Below, piece by piece: positions 16,875 to 25,234 of a stretch of 39,427 nt of DNA. The DNA comes from an uncultured Lachnospiraceae bacterium (GTDB lineage Bacteria > Bacillota > Clostridia > Lachnospirales > Lachnospiraceae), in NCBI GenBank assembly GCA_910579805.1, contig CAJTWM010000035.1:1-39427 (forward strand), written 5' to 3'. Made by a program: the position numbers and the translations under genes. The stretch's first letter is position 1. Each line of letters opens with the position of its first letter. The notes under the pieces were generated by a model. The model did no database searches. It was not told where the DNA came from and was given only the letters and a program-made list of their open reading frames with translations.

Positions 16875-18275
16875 ATGCTTACATATTCTTTTGATGATCT
16901 AAGGTCAGAAAGTTTGTATCTGTATTTGTATAAATGTATTAAAAACGATATTTTGGACGGAAAAGTAAAGGCGGGAGAGAAACTTCCCTCTAAGCGCAGT
17001 TTTGCCAAAAATCTGGGTATAAGCACGATTACTGTGGAAAACGCTTATGCCCAGCTTTTGGCGGAAGGATATATTTATTCCCTTCCTAAGAAAGGGTACT
17101 ATGCGTCGGATATATCCGAAAAAGCGGTCTTTCCTGCAAACGTTCCTACGAACCCTGAGAATTTTACGATTGCCGCCAATCCGGCATATCGGTTCGATTT
17201 TGTGAGTAACCGGAACAGCGCCGCCAACTTTCCTTTCTCTACATGGACGAAATTAATGCGGGAAACGATCAGCGAAAAGAAAGAAGAACTGATGACGGGT
17301 GCGCCCAGCGGCGGTATTTTGGAACTGCGGGCTGCGATCTGCAGGCATATGAAGCAGTTCCGTAACATGGACGTATCGCCCGAGCAGGTGATCGTAGGGG
17401 CTGGGACGGAATATTTGTACGGACTGATCATACAGCTTCTCGGAAGGGAAAAGATCTATGCGGTAGAAAATCCCGGATATGATAAAATTGTAAAGATCTA
17501 TGAAAGCAACGGTGTAAAATGTAAATATATCAATATGGACGAGTCGGGGATCCTGGTGTCGGGATTAGAGGAATCCCACGCCCAGATCGCACATATTTCC
17601 CCGTCCCATCATTATCCTACGGGAATCGTGACGCCGGTGAGCAGACGGTATGAACTGCTTGGATGGGCCGCCAGATCTGAGGAGCGGTATATTATTGAGG
17701 ACGATTATGATTCGGAGTTTCGTCTGACAGGAAAACCGATGGCTACGCTGCAAAGTATCGATGTGAGCGGAAAGGTGATCTATATGAATACTTTTACGAA
17801 GAGCCTTGCTTCTACGATCCGCATTAGTTATATGGTGCTGCCGCCCCGGCTTTTGGAACGATTTTATGACAAACTGGGATTTTATTCCTGTACGGTATCT
17901 AATTTTGAACAGTATACTCTTGCCAGTTTCATTAACGGCGGTTATTTCGAAAAGCATATCAACCGGATGCGTAAATTTTATAAAAGCGTCAGGGATAAAC
18001 TTTTGGGAGAGATCCGGAGGGATTCCATGGCGGGCAGGATCGAGATCAAAGAGGAGGATGCGGGACTGCATTTTTTAATGAAATTGCAGACCGGGCTGTC
18101 TGACGAAGCTTTTTTGCAAAGAGCATCGCAAAACGGGATCAGGCTGTCTTGTCTGGCGCAGTATTATTTCGGCGAGCCGCCGGAGAAAACGGAACATACC
18201 GTTATTATGAATTATTCCGGACTTTCTGCAGATGAGATCGAAGAGGCTGTCGCCTGTCTGCGTCAGTGTATGTGA
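16875..18275 (+). CDS. pdxR: MocR/PdxR-type regulator of PLP synthesis
   Basis: A GntR-type winged helix fused to an aminotransferase fold. From the chosen ATG (AGGAGA upstream) the protein has 466 residues. The DNA-binding part includes GEKLPSKRSFAKNLGISTITVENAYAQLLAEGYI (about 30-65). The aminotransferase part has PSHHYPTG, EDDYDSEFRL and the PLP lysine in TFTKSLASTIRISY. Members bind PLP and act as activators or repressors. Divergent placement against pdxST, 154 bp apart, strongly supports a role as their regulator. A long hairpin lies right after the stop. Confidence 0.9.
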   Translation: MLTYSFDDLRSESLYLYLYKCIKNDILDGKVKAGEKLPSKRSFAKNLGISTITVENAYAQLLAEGYIYSLPKKGYYASDISEKAVFPANVPTNPENFTIAANPAYRFDFVSNRNSAANFPFSTWTKLMRETISEKKEELMTGAPSGGILELRAAICRHMKQFRNMDVSPEQVIVGAGTEYLYGLIIQLLGREKIYAVENPGYDKIVKIYESNGVKCKYINMDESGILVSGLEESHAQIAHISPSHHYPTGIVTPVSRRYELLGWAARSEERYIIEDDYDSEFRLTGKPMATLQSIDVSGKVIYMNTFTKSLASTIRISYMVLPPRLLERFYDKLGFYSCTVSNFEQYTLASFINGGYFEKHINRMRKFYKSVRDKLLGEIRRDSMAGRIEIKEEDAGLHFLMKLQTGLSDEAFLQRASQNGIRLSCLAQYYFGEPPEKTEHTVIMNYSGLSADEIEEAVACLRQCM

Positions 18276-18281
18276 GTCAAA

Positions 18282-18330
18282 GAGGCGGTCACGCTTACGG
18301 ATGTTTTCCATCGATAAGCGTGACCGCCTC
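18282..18330 (+). terminator. Long hairpin after pdxR
   Basis: GAGGCGGTCACGCTTA (18282-18297) is perfectly complementary to 18315-18330, a 16-bp stem that extends inward with a bulge. No T-run follows immediately. A second hairpin, ATAGAAAGCT/AGCTTTCTAT (18366-18375 with 18386-18395), follows with a T-rich tail and may be the actual stop. The rest of 18396-18632 holds no gene I can support. Confidence 0.55.
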
Positions 18331-18632
18331 ATGTTACAAAGGGGGAGATATGAAAAAGTTATTTTATAGAAAGCTGAGGGGATCAAGCTTTCTATGTTTC
18401 TTATTTTATGGTAAGAATGTGATAAAATTAAGTTCAAAGTGTCAAGAAATTGTGAACAGATTCTTAAAAAATTATAATCAGTTGTTAGTTATTCGGTACA
18501 CTTTCGGGTCAAATGATTACATACTACTGTTTTATTTGCGCAGTCTGCCGATAATAATGATATAGAGTCATTTATTTGCCAACAGGGACGGTCAGAAATG
18601 TGGGAAAGAGAAGAATATACGGTTGGCAGGGC

Positions 18633-19454
18633 ATGGGAAAGGCGGGAAACGGTATGGATCATATGGTATTGGGAAAAGAGGGCAGGGAATGCGGGCGGAC
18701 AGTCTCCGGAAAGGGACAGATACCTAAACAGACAACGGGCCGATGGGCACAGGAAAGCGGGCAAGGGGCGGAGAACGCGCTATTTTCCGATGTGCTGGAG
18801 GAGAAGAACCTTCAGGGCGAAGGAGGAGAAAAGGCTGCCATAGGAAAGACCGCTGCAGGGGAAGATGCTACGGCAATGCATAGTTCAGGAAGAGATATGA
18901 CGTTGCAGCAATATGAGTGTTATATCCAGTATCTGATCTCAAAAATGCCAAGACATCCTTCCCACCGGCAGGATGATGTGATGGTACTGATCTCAAAGGC
19001 GGGGCTTGAGGCAATGAGGAGAGATCCCGAATACGAGGCATGGGTACTTAAGGAAGTGCAGACGTATTTTTCCCAAAACCAGCCGATGTCCTCTTTTTTT
19101 GGCAAAGCGGAGGCGGTTCTCTTCTTCGGAGCATCCAGGGAAGAATGTTATACGCAGGTGCGCTATCCGGAATATGAAAGAAAGATGGAAAGAAAAAGGC
19201 AGGAGGAACGCTGCCGTGAAAGAAGGGAAGCGAACAGAAAGCGGTTAAAAAAGCTGCAGCAAAAAAAATACTTACAGCAAAAAGCGTTAAAAAAATTGTT
19301 AGAAAAAAGATATTTGGAGAAACGGTGGTTAGAGAAAAAAAGAGTGCAGGATCTTTGTCTGGAAGAATGGATCAGTGAAAGGGAGGCATACGAAACAAGG
19401 GCCCGCGCGGCAAGTATGGAAAGAAAATTGAAAGAGAGATCCCTGTTTTACTGA
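18633..19454 (+). CDS. Lys/Arg-rich helical protein, unknown
   Basis: About 273 residues from this ATG; the frame is open from a TTG at 18576 and the true start is uncertain because no site is preceded by a convincing ribosome binding site (18654 is another option). The first third is Gly-rich and poorly ordered. A middle block reads TLQQYECYIQYLISKMPRHPSHRQDD, then MVLISKAGLEAMRRDPEYEAWVLKEV, then FFGASREECYTQVRYPEYE. The last ~90 residues are highly basic and predicted to be a long helix or coiled coil. I do not recognise the family with certainty. It ends at a strong terminator, so it is a single-gene unit. Confidence 0.5.
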   Translation: MGKAGNGMDHMVLGKEGRECGRTVSGKGQIPKQTTGRWAQESGQGAENALFSDVLEEKNLQGEGGEKAAIGKTAAGEDATAMHSSGRDMTLQQYECYIQYLISKMPRHPSHRQDDVMVLISKAGLEAMRRDPEYEAWVLKEVQTYFSQNQPMSSFFGKAEAVLFFGASREECYTQVRYPEYERKMERKRQEERCRERREANRKRLKKLQQKKYLQQKALKKLLEKRYLEKRWLEKKRVQDLCLEEWISEREAYETRARAASMERKLKERSLFY

Positions 19455-19493
19455 TTTTCCTTTGTCCGTTAAAAATATAATACTGGGGATTGC

Positions 19494-19541
19494 CAAACAG
19501 CGTTTATTTTTCTAAAATAGAAAGAAAATAAACGCTGTTTG
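19494..19541. terminator. Strong bidirectional hairpin
   Basis: AAACAGCGTTTATTTT (19495-19510) pairs perfectly with 19525-19540, extended by one C-G pair, around a 14-nt A-rich loop. Either direction gives a 17-bp stem; it separates the basic protein gene from the glycosyltransferase gene. Confidence 0.65.
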
Positions 19542-19592
19542 CGGTCTATAACAGGGATCCGTGCAGGCAGGACGCATAGAAATGGGGAAAAC

Positions 19593-20729
19593 ATGGGTAA
19601 AAAAAAGGTGATTCTGATCGGGCCGGTTTATCCGTATAAGGGTGGCATCTCTCATTATACAGGACAGATGTACAGGGAACTGGCAAAGAAACATGAAGTG
19701 GTCATGCTGTCATACAAGATGCAGTATCCCAAGATTCTTTTCCACAAAGAGCAAAGGGATTACGAAAATGATAGTTTTAAAGTGGAAGACACAAAATATA
19801 TGCTCCATACGGCCAATCCTTTTAATATAATAAAAACGGCGGGATTTATTAGAAAATATAGGCCGGATATGGTAGTCATACAGTGGTGGCATCCTTATTT
19901 TGCGCCGTGTTATAGGATTTTGGAAACCTTTATGGGAAAACAGAACTTGGTTTTTGTCTGTCATAACGTATTTCCCCATGAAAGGTTTCCGATGGACAAG
20001 TTTTTGACGAAAGCGGCGCTGTCAAGGGGAAAACATTTTGTCGTACATGCCAAAGAGGAAGGGGAAGAACTGAAGAAAATAAAAAAAGAACCAGATCATG
20101 CGGTGACTCCGCACCCTACTTATAATATGTTCCGGTTTGAAAATCTGACAAGAAAACAGGCGAGAGAAAAATTAGGGATAGGGGAGGAAGAAAGGATACT
20201 GCTGTTTTTTGGATTTGTCAGGGAATACAAAGGACTGAAGCATTTGCTTCACGCTATACCTCTGCTCCAAAAGGAGTGCGCAGGAATACGGCTTTTAGTA
20301 GTAGGCGATTTTGACGGAAATAAAGAAGAATACGAAGAACTGATAAGAGGACTCCGGATCGAAGATCAGGTAAGCGTGATAGACGGTTATACGCCGGACA
20401 GAGAAGTAGAAAAATATTTTGCGGCAAGCGATCTGGTAGTACTGCCCTATGAAAGCGCAACCCAGAGCGGGATCGTACAGATCGCGTTCGGATTTGAAAG
20501 ACCCGTGGTAGTAACCAGAGTAGGCGGGCTGCCGGACGTGGTAAGGGACGGGAAGACCGGATATATTGCGGCGCCTTGCGATCCGGAGGCATTGGCAGAA
20601 AAGATAACGCTTTTTTTCAAAGGGAAGAAAGCGGAAGAATTTGAGGAAAATATCAGAAAAGAAGCGGCAAGGTTTTCATGGGAGAGAATGGGAGAAGTGC
20701 TGGAGGGATTTTTTGACCGGACTTTGTAA
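19593..20729 (+). CDS. GT4-family glycosyltransferase
   Basis: Transfers a sugar from a nucleotide-sugar donor, probably in envelope polysaccharide or glycolipid synthesis. 378 residues with the GT-B two-domain layout: N-terminal KKVILIGPVYPYKGGISHYT gives the glycine-rich acceptor loop, and the C-terminal donor domain has FFGFVREYKGLKHLL, VVGDFDG, PYESATQSGIVQIAF and VTRVGGLPDVV. In the E-x7-E motif the second Glu is Gln, as in a known subset of GT4 enzymes. The start uses GGGGA six bases upstream; an upstream in-frame ATG lies in the terminator. The next gene is another glycosyltransferase. Confidence 0.88.
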   Translation: MGKKKVILIGPVYPYKGGISHYTGQMYRELAKKHEVVMLSYKMQYPKILFHKEQRDYENDSFKVEDTKYMLHTANPFNIIKTAGFIRKYRPDMVVIQWWHPYFAPCYRILETFMGKQNLVFVCHNVFPHERFPMDKFLTKAALSRGKHFVVHAKEEGEELKKIKKEPDHAVTPHPTYNMFRFENLTRKQAREKLGIGEEERILLFFGFVREYKGLKHLLHAIPLLQKECAGIRLLVVGDFDGNKEEYEELIRGLRIEDQVSVIDGYTPDREVEKYFAASDLVVLPYESATQSGIVQIAFGFERPVVVTRVGGLPDVVRDGKTGYIAAPCDPEALAEKITLFFKGKKAEEFEENIRKEAARFSWERMGEVLEGFFDRTL

Positions 20730-20780
20730 AGAGGGGACGGAAGAAACGGCGCAAAGAGGGCATTCGGAACACAAGGTATA

Positions 20781-20809
20781 TTGAATATAGGCGAAATGTA
20801 GACTATAAT
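20781..20809 (+). promoter_or_regulatory. Promoter before the GT2 gene
   Basis: TTGAAT (20781-20786), 17-bp spacer, TATAAT (20804-20809), 160 bp before the GT2 start. The 240-bp gap holds no convincing gene. Confidence 0.55.
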
Positions 20810-20969
20810 GTAGTCGGCAGACACGATGGCAAGATAGCGTTCTTATGAAGAAGAGAGCAGGTAAAGTGATTTTGGCAAGCATGAGGGCAGTCCGCAAAGC
20901 GTACTGTCCGTTATTTTATGCACAGCCCCATGCAGATCTGTTTCCGCAGGGATGAAAGGATAGAAAAAT

Positions 20970-21797
20970 ATGGAGAAAGAAGGAAAAACGGTCAGCATCA
21001 TTGTACCGGTATATCAGGTCAGGGAATATCTGGATGTGTGTGTGCAGTCGGTGCTTGCGCAGACTTATACCGATCTGGAGATCATACTGGTCGACGACGG
21101 TTCTACGGACGGCTCGGAAAAAATTTGCGACCGTTATGCCGAAACGGATGAACGGGTCAGGGTGGTGCATCAAAAAAACAAAGGGCTTTCCGGAGCAAGA
21201 AATGAAGGGCTTAAGCTGGCCAAGGGGGAGTATATTGCCTTTGTAGATGCCGACGATAAGGTATCCCCCTTTTTTATCGAATTGTTATATGAACTGGCGG
21301 AAAAATATCATGCCAGAATAGCCGTATGCTCTTATGAAAAGGGCCGGGAGCTTTCCGGAAAAATAAAGAGGAAGAAAGCGTATGTCGTCGGTTCTGATAA
21401 AATGCTTAGAGAATGGCACGGAAAGAGAAAAAAATTGGAAACTGTCGTTTGGAATAAACTGTATCATAGAAGTATTTTTGAGGTGGAAAAGGGAAATGTA
21501 TTTCCGGAAGGGAAATTGCATGAAGATGTGTATGTCAGCCATCTGTTTGTGCAAAGAGCGGGAAGAGTGGCCATTACCGGAGAAAAACTTTACCTATACA
21601 GGACAAGAACCGGAAGTATTAAAAAAAGCCCTGTTACGGAAGAACGGGTGGATCAGAATTTAGACGCGCAAAGAGCAAGACTGGCATTTTTTGAAAAGGA
21701 AGGAATGCATGGGAGCTGCAGGAGACTGAAATGGGGATTCGGACTGCATGTGATGATGTATAGATGGAGGCTTTTAAGGCAGCAGCTTTGTAAATAA
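20970..21797 (+). CDS. GT2-family glycosyltransferase
   Basis: 275 residues with a GT-A fold. SIIVPVYQVREYLDVCVQSVLAQ opens the domain, VDDGSTD (41-47) binds the nucleotide, and DADD (93-96) is the metal-binding DxD. A later EDVYVSHLF matches the ED base region of the family. The last ~70 residues are basic and lack a clear membrane helix, so it is probably a peripheral enzyme. The acceptor is unknown. It follows the GT4 gene but has its own promoter. It may act with GT4 in the same glycan pathway (inference). Confidence 0.88.
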   Translation: MEKEGKTVSIIVPVYQVREYLDVCVQSVLAQTYTDLEIILVDDGSTDGSEKICDRYAETDERVRVVHQKNKGLSGARNEGLKLAKGEYIAFVDADDKVSPFFIELLYELAEKYHARIAVCSYEKGRELSGKIKRKKAYVVGSDKMLREWHGKRKKLETVVWNKLYHRSIFEVEKGNVFPEGKLHEDVYVSHLFVQRAGRVAITGEKLYLYRTRTGSIKKSPVTEERVDQNLDAQRARLAFFEKEGMHGSCRRLKWGFGLHVMMYRWRLLRQQLCK

Positions 21798-21850
21798 GGG
21801 AAGACGCAGGAGAAAGCGAACCGTTTTATGAAAGGACGGGAAGATGAAAA

Positions 21851-22381
21851 ATGAAGGTGTTTACGACAGAAAAGCGTAAAAAGCTGCAGGAACTGTACGA
21901 AGCTTACCGGGATTATGTGTATTGGACGGGCTTTTATATCGTTCATGACGAGTATGATGCGGAAGATATCGTACAGAGCACCTTTTTAAAGATAAGCAGG
22001 GTGCTCGATACGATCGATCCGGCACAGGAGGAAAAAACGAAGATATTTTTGAATGCCGTGACAAGAAATACGGCAATCGACTATTACAGAAAAAAGCAGA
22101 AGCGTAATGAAGAGCTGAATGAGGCGGATAAAATATATGAAGCGACGGACAAAAAGCTGGTAGAGGATATTGTAGTAGATAACGATACCTATAAGAGACT
22201 GCATCAAAAGATCGATGGATTGCCCAAGAAGTATGCGGATATGCTTGTCTTATATTATTTCTTTGATCTGCAGATCAAGGAGATCGCGATTCTTCTGTCC
22301 CTTAGCGAAGCCAACGCCTACACCAGAATGTGCAGGGCGAAGAGCCTGCTGTTAGAGGCAATGGGAGATACGGAAGAATAG
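21851..22381 (+). CDS. ECF-like sigma-70 family factor, first of a tandem pair
   Basis: 176 residues. Region 2 has YDAEDIVQSTFLKISR and NAVTRNTAIDYYRKKQKR; region 4 has LPKKYADMLVLYYFFDLQIKEIAILLSLSEANAYTRMCRAKSLL, a full helix-turn-helix. It directs RNA polymerase to a dedicated promoter set. No anti-sigma with a membrane helix is adjacent. The protein and its leader (around CCGTTT-ATGAAAGG) are closely repeated in the second copy at 22707, showing a tandem duplication. In this copy the leader ATG at 21828 reads only eight codons and stops across the true start. Confidence 0.88.
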   Translation: MKVFTTEKRKKLQELYEAYRDYVYWTGFYIVHDEYDAEDIVQSTFLKISRVLDTIDPAQEEKTKIFLNAVTRNTAIDYYRKKQKRNEELNEADKIYEATDKKLVEDIVVDNDTYKRLHQKIDGLPKKYADMLVLYYFFDLQIKEIAILLSLSEANAYTRMCRAKSLLLEAMGDTEE

Positions 22382-22392
22382 GCAGGAGAGAA

Positions 22393-22575
22393 GTGAAGGG
22401 AGATTTATTCTCGCAATTGCCTGAAAAGTATGGTAGAATGTGGAAAAACAAAATTGTGGCATATAAGTGTTCCGACAGTATAGGATTTGTGGTTGAAGGA
22501 AAAACGACAGGTCACATTATCTATCCGGAGGAGGTGGGGGCATGGACGATAAAATCGATTAGATCGGCAAATTAA
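22393..22575 (+). CDS. Small protein coupled to the first ECF sigma factor
   Basis: 60 residues from GTG, 12 bp after the sigma stop, with AGGAGA just upstream. It reads VKGDLFSQLPEKYGRMW, then KIVAYKCSDSIGFVVEG, and ends before a terminator. Composition is protein-like and the frame ends exactly before the hairpin at 22591, which supports a real gene. I do not know the family. Position suggests a partner or modulator of the sigma factor, but nothing in the sequence proves that. Confidence 0.45.
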   Translation: MKGDLFSQLPEKYGRMWKNKIVAYKCSDSIGFVVEGKTTGHIIYPEEVGAWTIKSIRSAN

Positions 22576-22590
22576 CTTAAGATATATCTG

Positions 22591-22620
22591 CGACACGGGA
22601 AAACCGTGTCGTTTCCTAAT
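22591..22620 (+). terminator. Terminator after the first sigma unit
   Basis: CGACACGG (22591-22598) pairs with CCGTGTCG (22604-22611) around GAAAA, followed by TTTCCTAATTT. Confidence 0.7.
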
Positions 22621-22706
22621 TTATAGGGAAAATTCTCGGGATACGAGAAAAAGGAAATACCATACGAAAGATAAACCGTTTCATGAAAGGGCAGAAAAAG
22701 TACAAA

Positions 22707-23237
22707 ATGAATATATTTACGAAAGAAAAGCGAAGGAAGTTTCAGAAATTGTACGAGACTTACAGGGAATATATGTACTGGGCCAGTTATAGCGTAGTCC
22801 GTGACGAATATGATGCGGAAGACATTGTGCATAATTCTTTTCTAAAGGTTGGCAGAGTGCTGGATGAAATCGATCTGGACAACGAAGAAAAGACGAAGAT
22901 GTATTTGATTACCGTTGCAAGAAATACGGCGATAGATTATTACAGAAAAAAGCAGAGAATGAACGAAGTGGAAGGAATAAATGCTTCCGATCTGCTGGAA
23001 GAGATCCTGGATGTGAGACATCCTGAAAATATTGTGATAGATCATTTAAATTACCAGAGCCTGATCCAAAAAATAGGGGAGCTGCCTAAAAAATATGCGG
23101 ATATATTGATTCTGTTTTACTTGTTTGATCTGTCCGTAAAGGAAATCGCGATCCAGCTTTCTCTCAGTGAGGCGAATGCATATACCAGAATGTGCAGGGC
23201 GAAAAGCCTGCTGCGTCAGGAAATGGGGGAAGAGTGA
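22707..23237 (+). CDS. ECF-like sigma-70 family factor, second of a tandem pair
   Basis: 176 residues from the ATG that aligns with the start of the first copy; an in-frame ATG at 22683 would add eight residues but has no better ribosome binding site. Region 2 (YDAEDIVHNSFLKVGR, ITVARNTAIDYYRKKQRM) and region 4 (LPKKYADILILFYLFDLSVKEIAIQLSLSEANAYTRMCRAKSLL) are nearly identical in pattern to the first copy, while the linker at about 95-120 differs. The pair probably recognises related promoters with different inputs. The first unit's terminator separates them. Confidence 0.88.
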   Translation: MNIFTKEKRRKFQKLYETYREYMYWASYSVVRDEYDAEDIVHNSFLKVGRVLDEIDLDNEEKTKMYLITVARNTAIDYYRKKQRMNEVEGINASDLLEEILDVRHPENIVIDHLNYQSLIQKIGELPKKYADILILFYLFDLSVKEIAIQLSLSEANAYTRMCRAKSLLRQEMGEE

Positions 23238-23250
23238 ACGAAATAAAACA

Positions 23251-23279
23251 TTGCTATTTTTTGAAAGCTTTTGTATAAT
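23251..23279 (+). promoter_or_regulatory. Vegetative-type promoter upstream of sigK
   Basis: TTGCTA (23251-23256), 17-bp spacer, TATAAT (23274-23279). A GGAGG lies ~25 bp downstream but no start codon follows it, so I see no leader peptide. Confidence 0.45.
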
Positions 23280-23346
23280 ATGTGTAGATTTTTTATATTT
23301 ATTTGGAGGCAGAAAATAATACAACCATAGGGAACAGTAGGAAAGG

Positions 23347-23375
23347 CACTTATATTTCTTTTGGCACATAGAATA
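23347..23375 (+). promoter_or_regulatory. Sigma-K/sigma-E-type promoter of sigK
   Basis: CATAGAATA (23367-23375) matches the CATAnnnTA -10 known for mother-cell sigma factors. CAC at 23347-23349 gives the AC-type -35 with 17 bp between. It stands 28 bp before the sigK start, so sigK is likely transcribed by sigma-E and by its own product. Confidence 0.5.
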
Positions 23376-23402
23376 TAACAAATTGACTTTGGGGGCTTTA
23401 GC

Positions 23403-24035
23403 GTGAAAACCTTTCAAAGACCATTGTCCTCGGAAGAGGAAGCAAGTTATATACGGGTGCTTAAAGAGGGAAACAGCGAGGAGGTATCAGAAGCAAAAGA
23501 GATCCTGATAGAGAGGAATCTCAGACTGGTAGCCCACATAGCCAAGAAATATCAGAATGTGGATGAGGACATGGAGGATCTGATCTCCATAGGTACGATC
23601 GGACTGATAAAGGCTGTCGGTTCGTTTGATACAAGTAAGGGAAGCCGTCTGGCGACTTATGCTGCAAGGTGCATTGATAACGAATTACTGATGCTTCTCA
23701 GAAGCAAAAAGAAAACTTCCAGAGAAGTGTCTTTGTACGAACCGATAGGGACGGATAAAGAGGGGAACGAGATCAATCTTTTGGATGTGATCGAGCAGGA
23801 ACAGGAAGAAGTAATAGACCGGATCGAATTGGATGATAATATCAAGAAACTGACGGAACTCGTGGATAAAGTTTTAGATGAGAGGGAGCAGGAGATCATC
23901 AGACTGCGGTACGGCCTGTTGAACGGCAGGGAGGTCACCCAGCGGGAGATCGGGCAGCAGCTTGGGATATCCCGCAGTTATGTATCCAGAATAGAAAAGC
24001 GCGCGCTGCTCAAACTGCGTGCAGGGTTTTCTTAA
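23403..24035 (+). CDS. sigK: Sporulation sigma factor K
   Basis: Late mother-cell sigma factor for spore cortex and coat genes. 210 residues from GTG (GGGGG upstream). The core NLRLVAHIAKKYQN, EDLISIGTIGLIKA, LATYAARCIDNELLMLLRSKKKTSREVSL and QREIGQQLGISRSYVSRIEKRALLKL are diagnostic. The protein starts directly at FQRPLSSEEE, the position after processing in Bacillus, so the inhibitory pro-sequence is absent, as known for some Clostridia. The gene is uninterrupted: no skin element. With no pro-peptide, timing must rest on transcription, which the CATAnnnTA promoter supports. Confidence 0.93.
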   Translation: MKTFQRPLSSEEEASYIRVLKEGNSEEVSEAKEILIERNLRLVAHIAKKYQNVDEDMEDLISIGTIGLIKAVGSFDTSKGSRLATYAARCIDNELLMLLRSKKKTSREVSLYEPIGTDKEGNEINLLDVIEQEQEEVIDRIELDDNIKKLTELVDKVLDEREQEIIRLRYGLLNGREVTQREIGQQLGISRSYVSRIEKRALLKLRAGFS

Positions 24036-24086
24036 CGAAAAGGGAATCGTGATGAGGACAGGGAGACAGAAAGAGAGAAAAGGGAA

Positions 24087-25217
24087 ATGTATTTTGTAAA
24101 AACGGAAGAGTTAAAAGCGGGAATGAAACTGGCAAGCGCAGTTTATGACAAAGAAGGAGAAGTACTGTATGAGCGGGATTCTAAACTGACCGCTCAGGAA
24201 ATCTCGAATATTAAGAATTTAGGATTTATCGGTATGTTTATACTGGAATCGGCAGAGCCGGCACCGCCTATGACGGAAGAGGAAACAGAACTGGAACGTT
24301 TTTGGGCGATGACGGTGTTTTCGATTCAGGAAGAACTGGAAACGTTGATGAAAAGTGCCAGAGCATCCAAAATGGACAGCATTGTGTCGGGAATTGTCAA
24401 ACGTTACGGCCATTTGGACGGTAAGATCACTTTTTATCAGCAGCCTAGAAGTAAAAATGATTATGTCTTTAAACATACTTTGAATACCGCCGTTTTGTGT
24501 GCAATCATAACGAGCCGGATGAATCTGAAAGTAGAGGAGCGTTTGGAGACGGTGACGGCGGCCCTTTCCCATGACGTGGGAAAACTGGAATTGGGAGCGC
24601 ATATTACGAATAAAGCGGAGTTATCGGAATCGGAGGAGGGACTGGTCCACTTCAAATTGCTGGAAGGCTTCGAAATAATAAAAGAGGCGTACAGCAACGG
24701 TTCCGTGATCAAAAGGATCTGCGAGCAGGCGGAAAACGCGCTGCATTCGTTCAGGCTGGGAGAATTTGACAGAAAGCAGTTTGAAAAGAATACGCAGAAA
24801 TACATAGGTGTCAGAGTGCTGGTCGTGGCGGAAGTTTTCGATGCCATGACGGCGATGCAGGCGGAGAAAATGCCGGAATCGGGAGTAAAGATCATCAAAT
24901 ATATGAGAGATCATTCGGATATTTTTGACGACAGAGTAGTAGATGCTTTATGTGATTCTCTAAATATTTTATCAGCAGGAGTCAGTGTGGAACTGAATAC
25001 GGGAGACAGGGCGCTTGTGATCACGGAAAATGAACGGAACATACTGCGGCCCATGATACTCAGCTTTAAGGACAATGTTATGATGGATCTGAGTAACAGG
25101 GAATATGACGATATTGAGATTGTAGATATTGCCAAAACAATGGACAACCGTCATTTTATGAACAGAGGCGAAGCTCCCAAAGAAGCAGAAAAAAAGGTGG
25201 AGCAGGCAGGCGCTTAA
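24087..25217 (+). CDS. Degenerate HD-GYP-like domain protein
   Basis: 376 residues. The first ~100 (LKAGMKLASAVYDKEGEVLYERDSKLT...) match the N-terminal domain common in HD-GYP proteins. The HD half keeps H130 in FKHTLNTA, H162-D163 in ALSHDVGKLELG, and VRVLVVAEVFDAMTAM. The HHE...GYP segment of active c-di-GMP phosphodiesterases is missing: the expected place reads ICEQAENALHSFRLGEF. So it may bind c-di-GMP or act on a different substrate. Followed by pilT after 17 bp; the pair may link a nucleotide signal to type IV pilus motility (inference). Confidence 0.8.
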   Translation: MYFVKTEELKAGMKLASAVYDKEGEVLYERDSKLTAQEISNIKNLGFIGMFILESAEPAPPMTEEETELERFWAMTVFSIQEELETLMKSARASKMDSIVSGIVKRYGHLDGKITFYQQPRSKNDYVFKHTLNTAVLCAIITSRMNLKVEERLETVTAALSHDVGKLELGAHITNKAELSESEEGLVHFKLLEGFEIIKEAYSNGSVIKRICEQAENALHSFRLGEFDRKQFEKNTQKYIGVRVLVVAEVFDAMTAMQAEKMPESGVKIIKYMRDHSDIFDDRVVDALCDSLNILSAGVSVELNTGDRALVITENERNILRPMILSFKDNVMMDLSNREYDDIEIVDIAKTMDNRHFMNRGEAPKEAEKKVEQAGA

Positions 25218-25234
25218 AGAATGGAGGATCATAG

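Noticed and set aside
18350..18565. 71-codon frame after pdxR with GGGGGAG before ATG
   Set aside because: It spans a 10-bp hairpin with a T-rich tail and its composition looks non-coding; the purine run is probably chance.
18598..18843. Arg/Trp-rich frame overlapping the start of the basic protein gene
   Set aside because: Composition is that of an out-of-frame reading and it ends where the supported frame continues.
20845..20955. 36-codon ATG frame before the GT2 gene
   Set aside because: No ribosome binding site and no recognisable features; it lies in the leader of the promoter at 20781-20809.
22683..22706. Upstream in-frame ATG for the second sigma factor
   Set aside because: The first copy has the same leader out of frame, so the conserved start is the downstream ATG.
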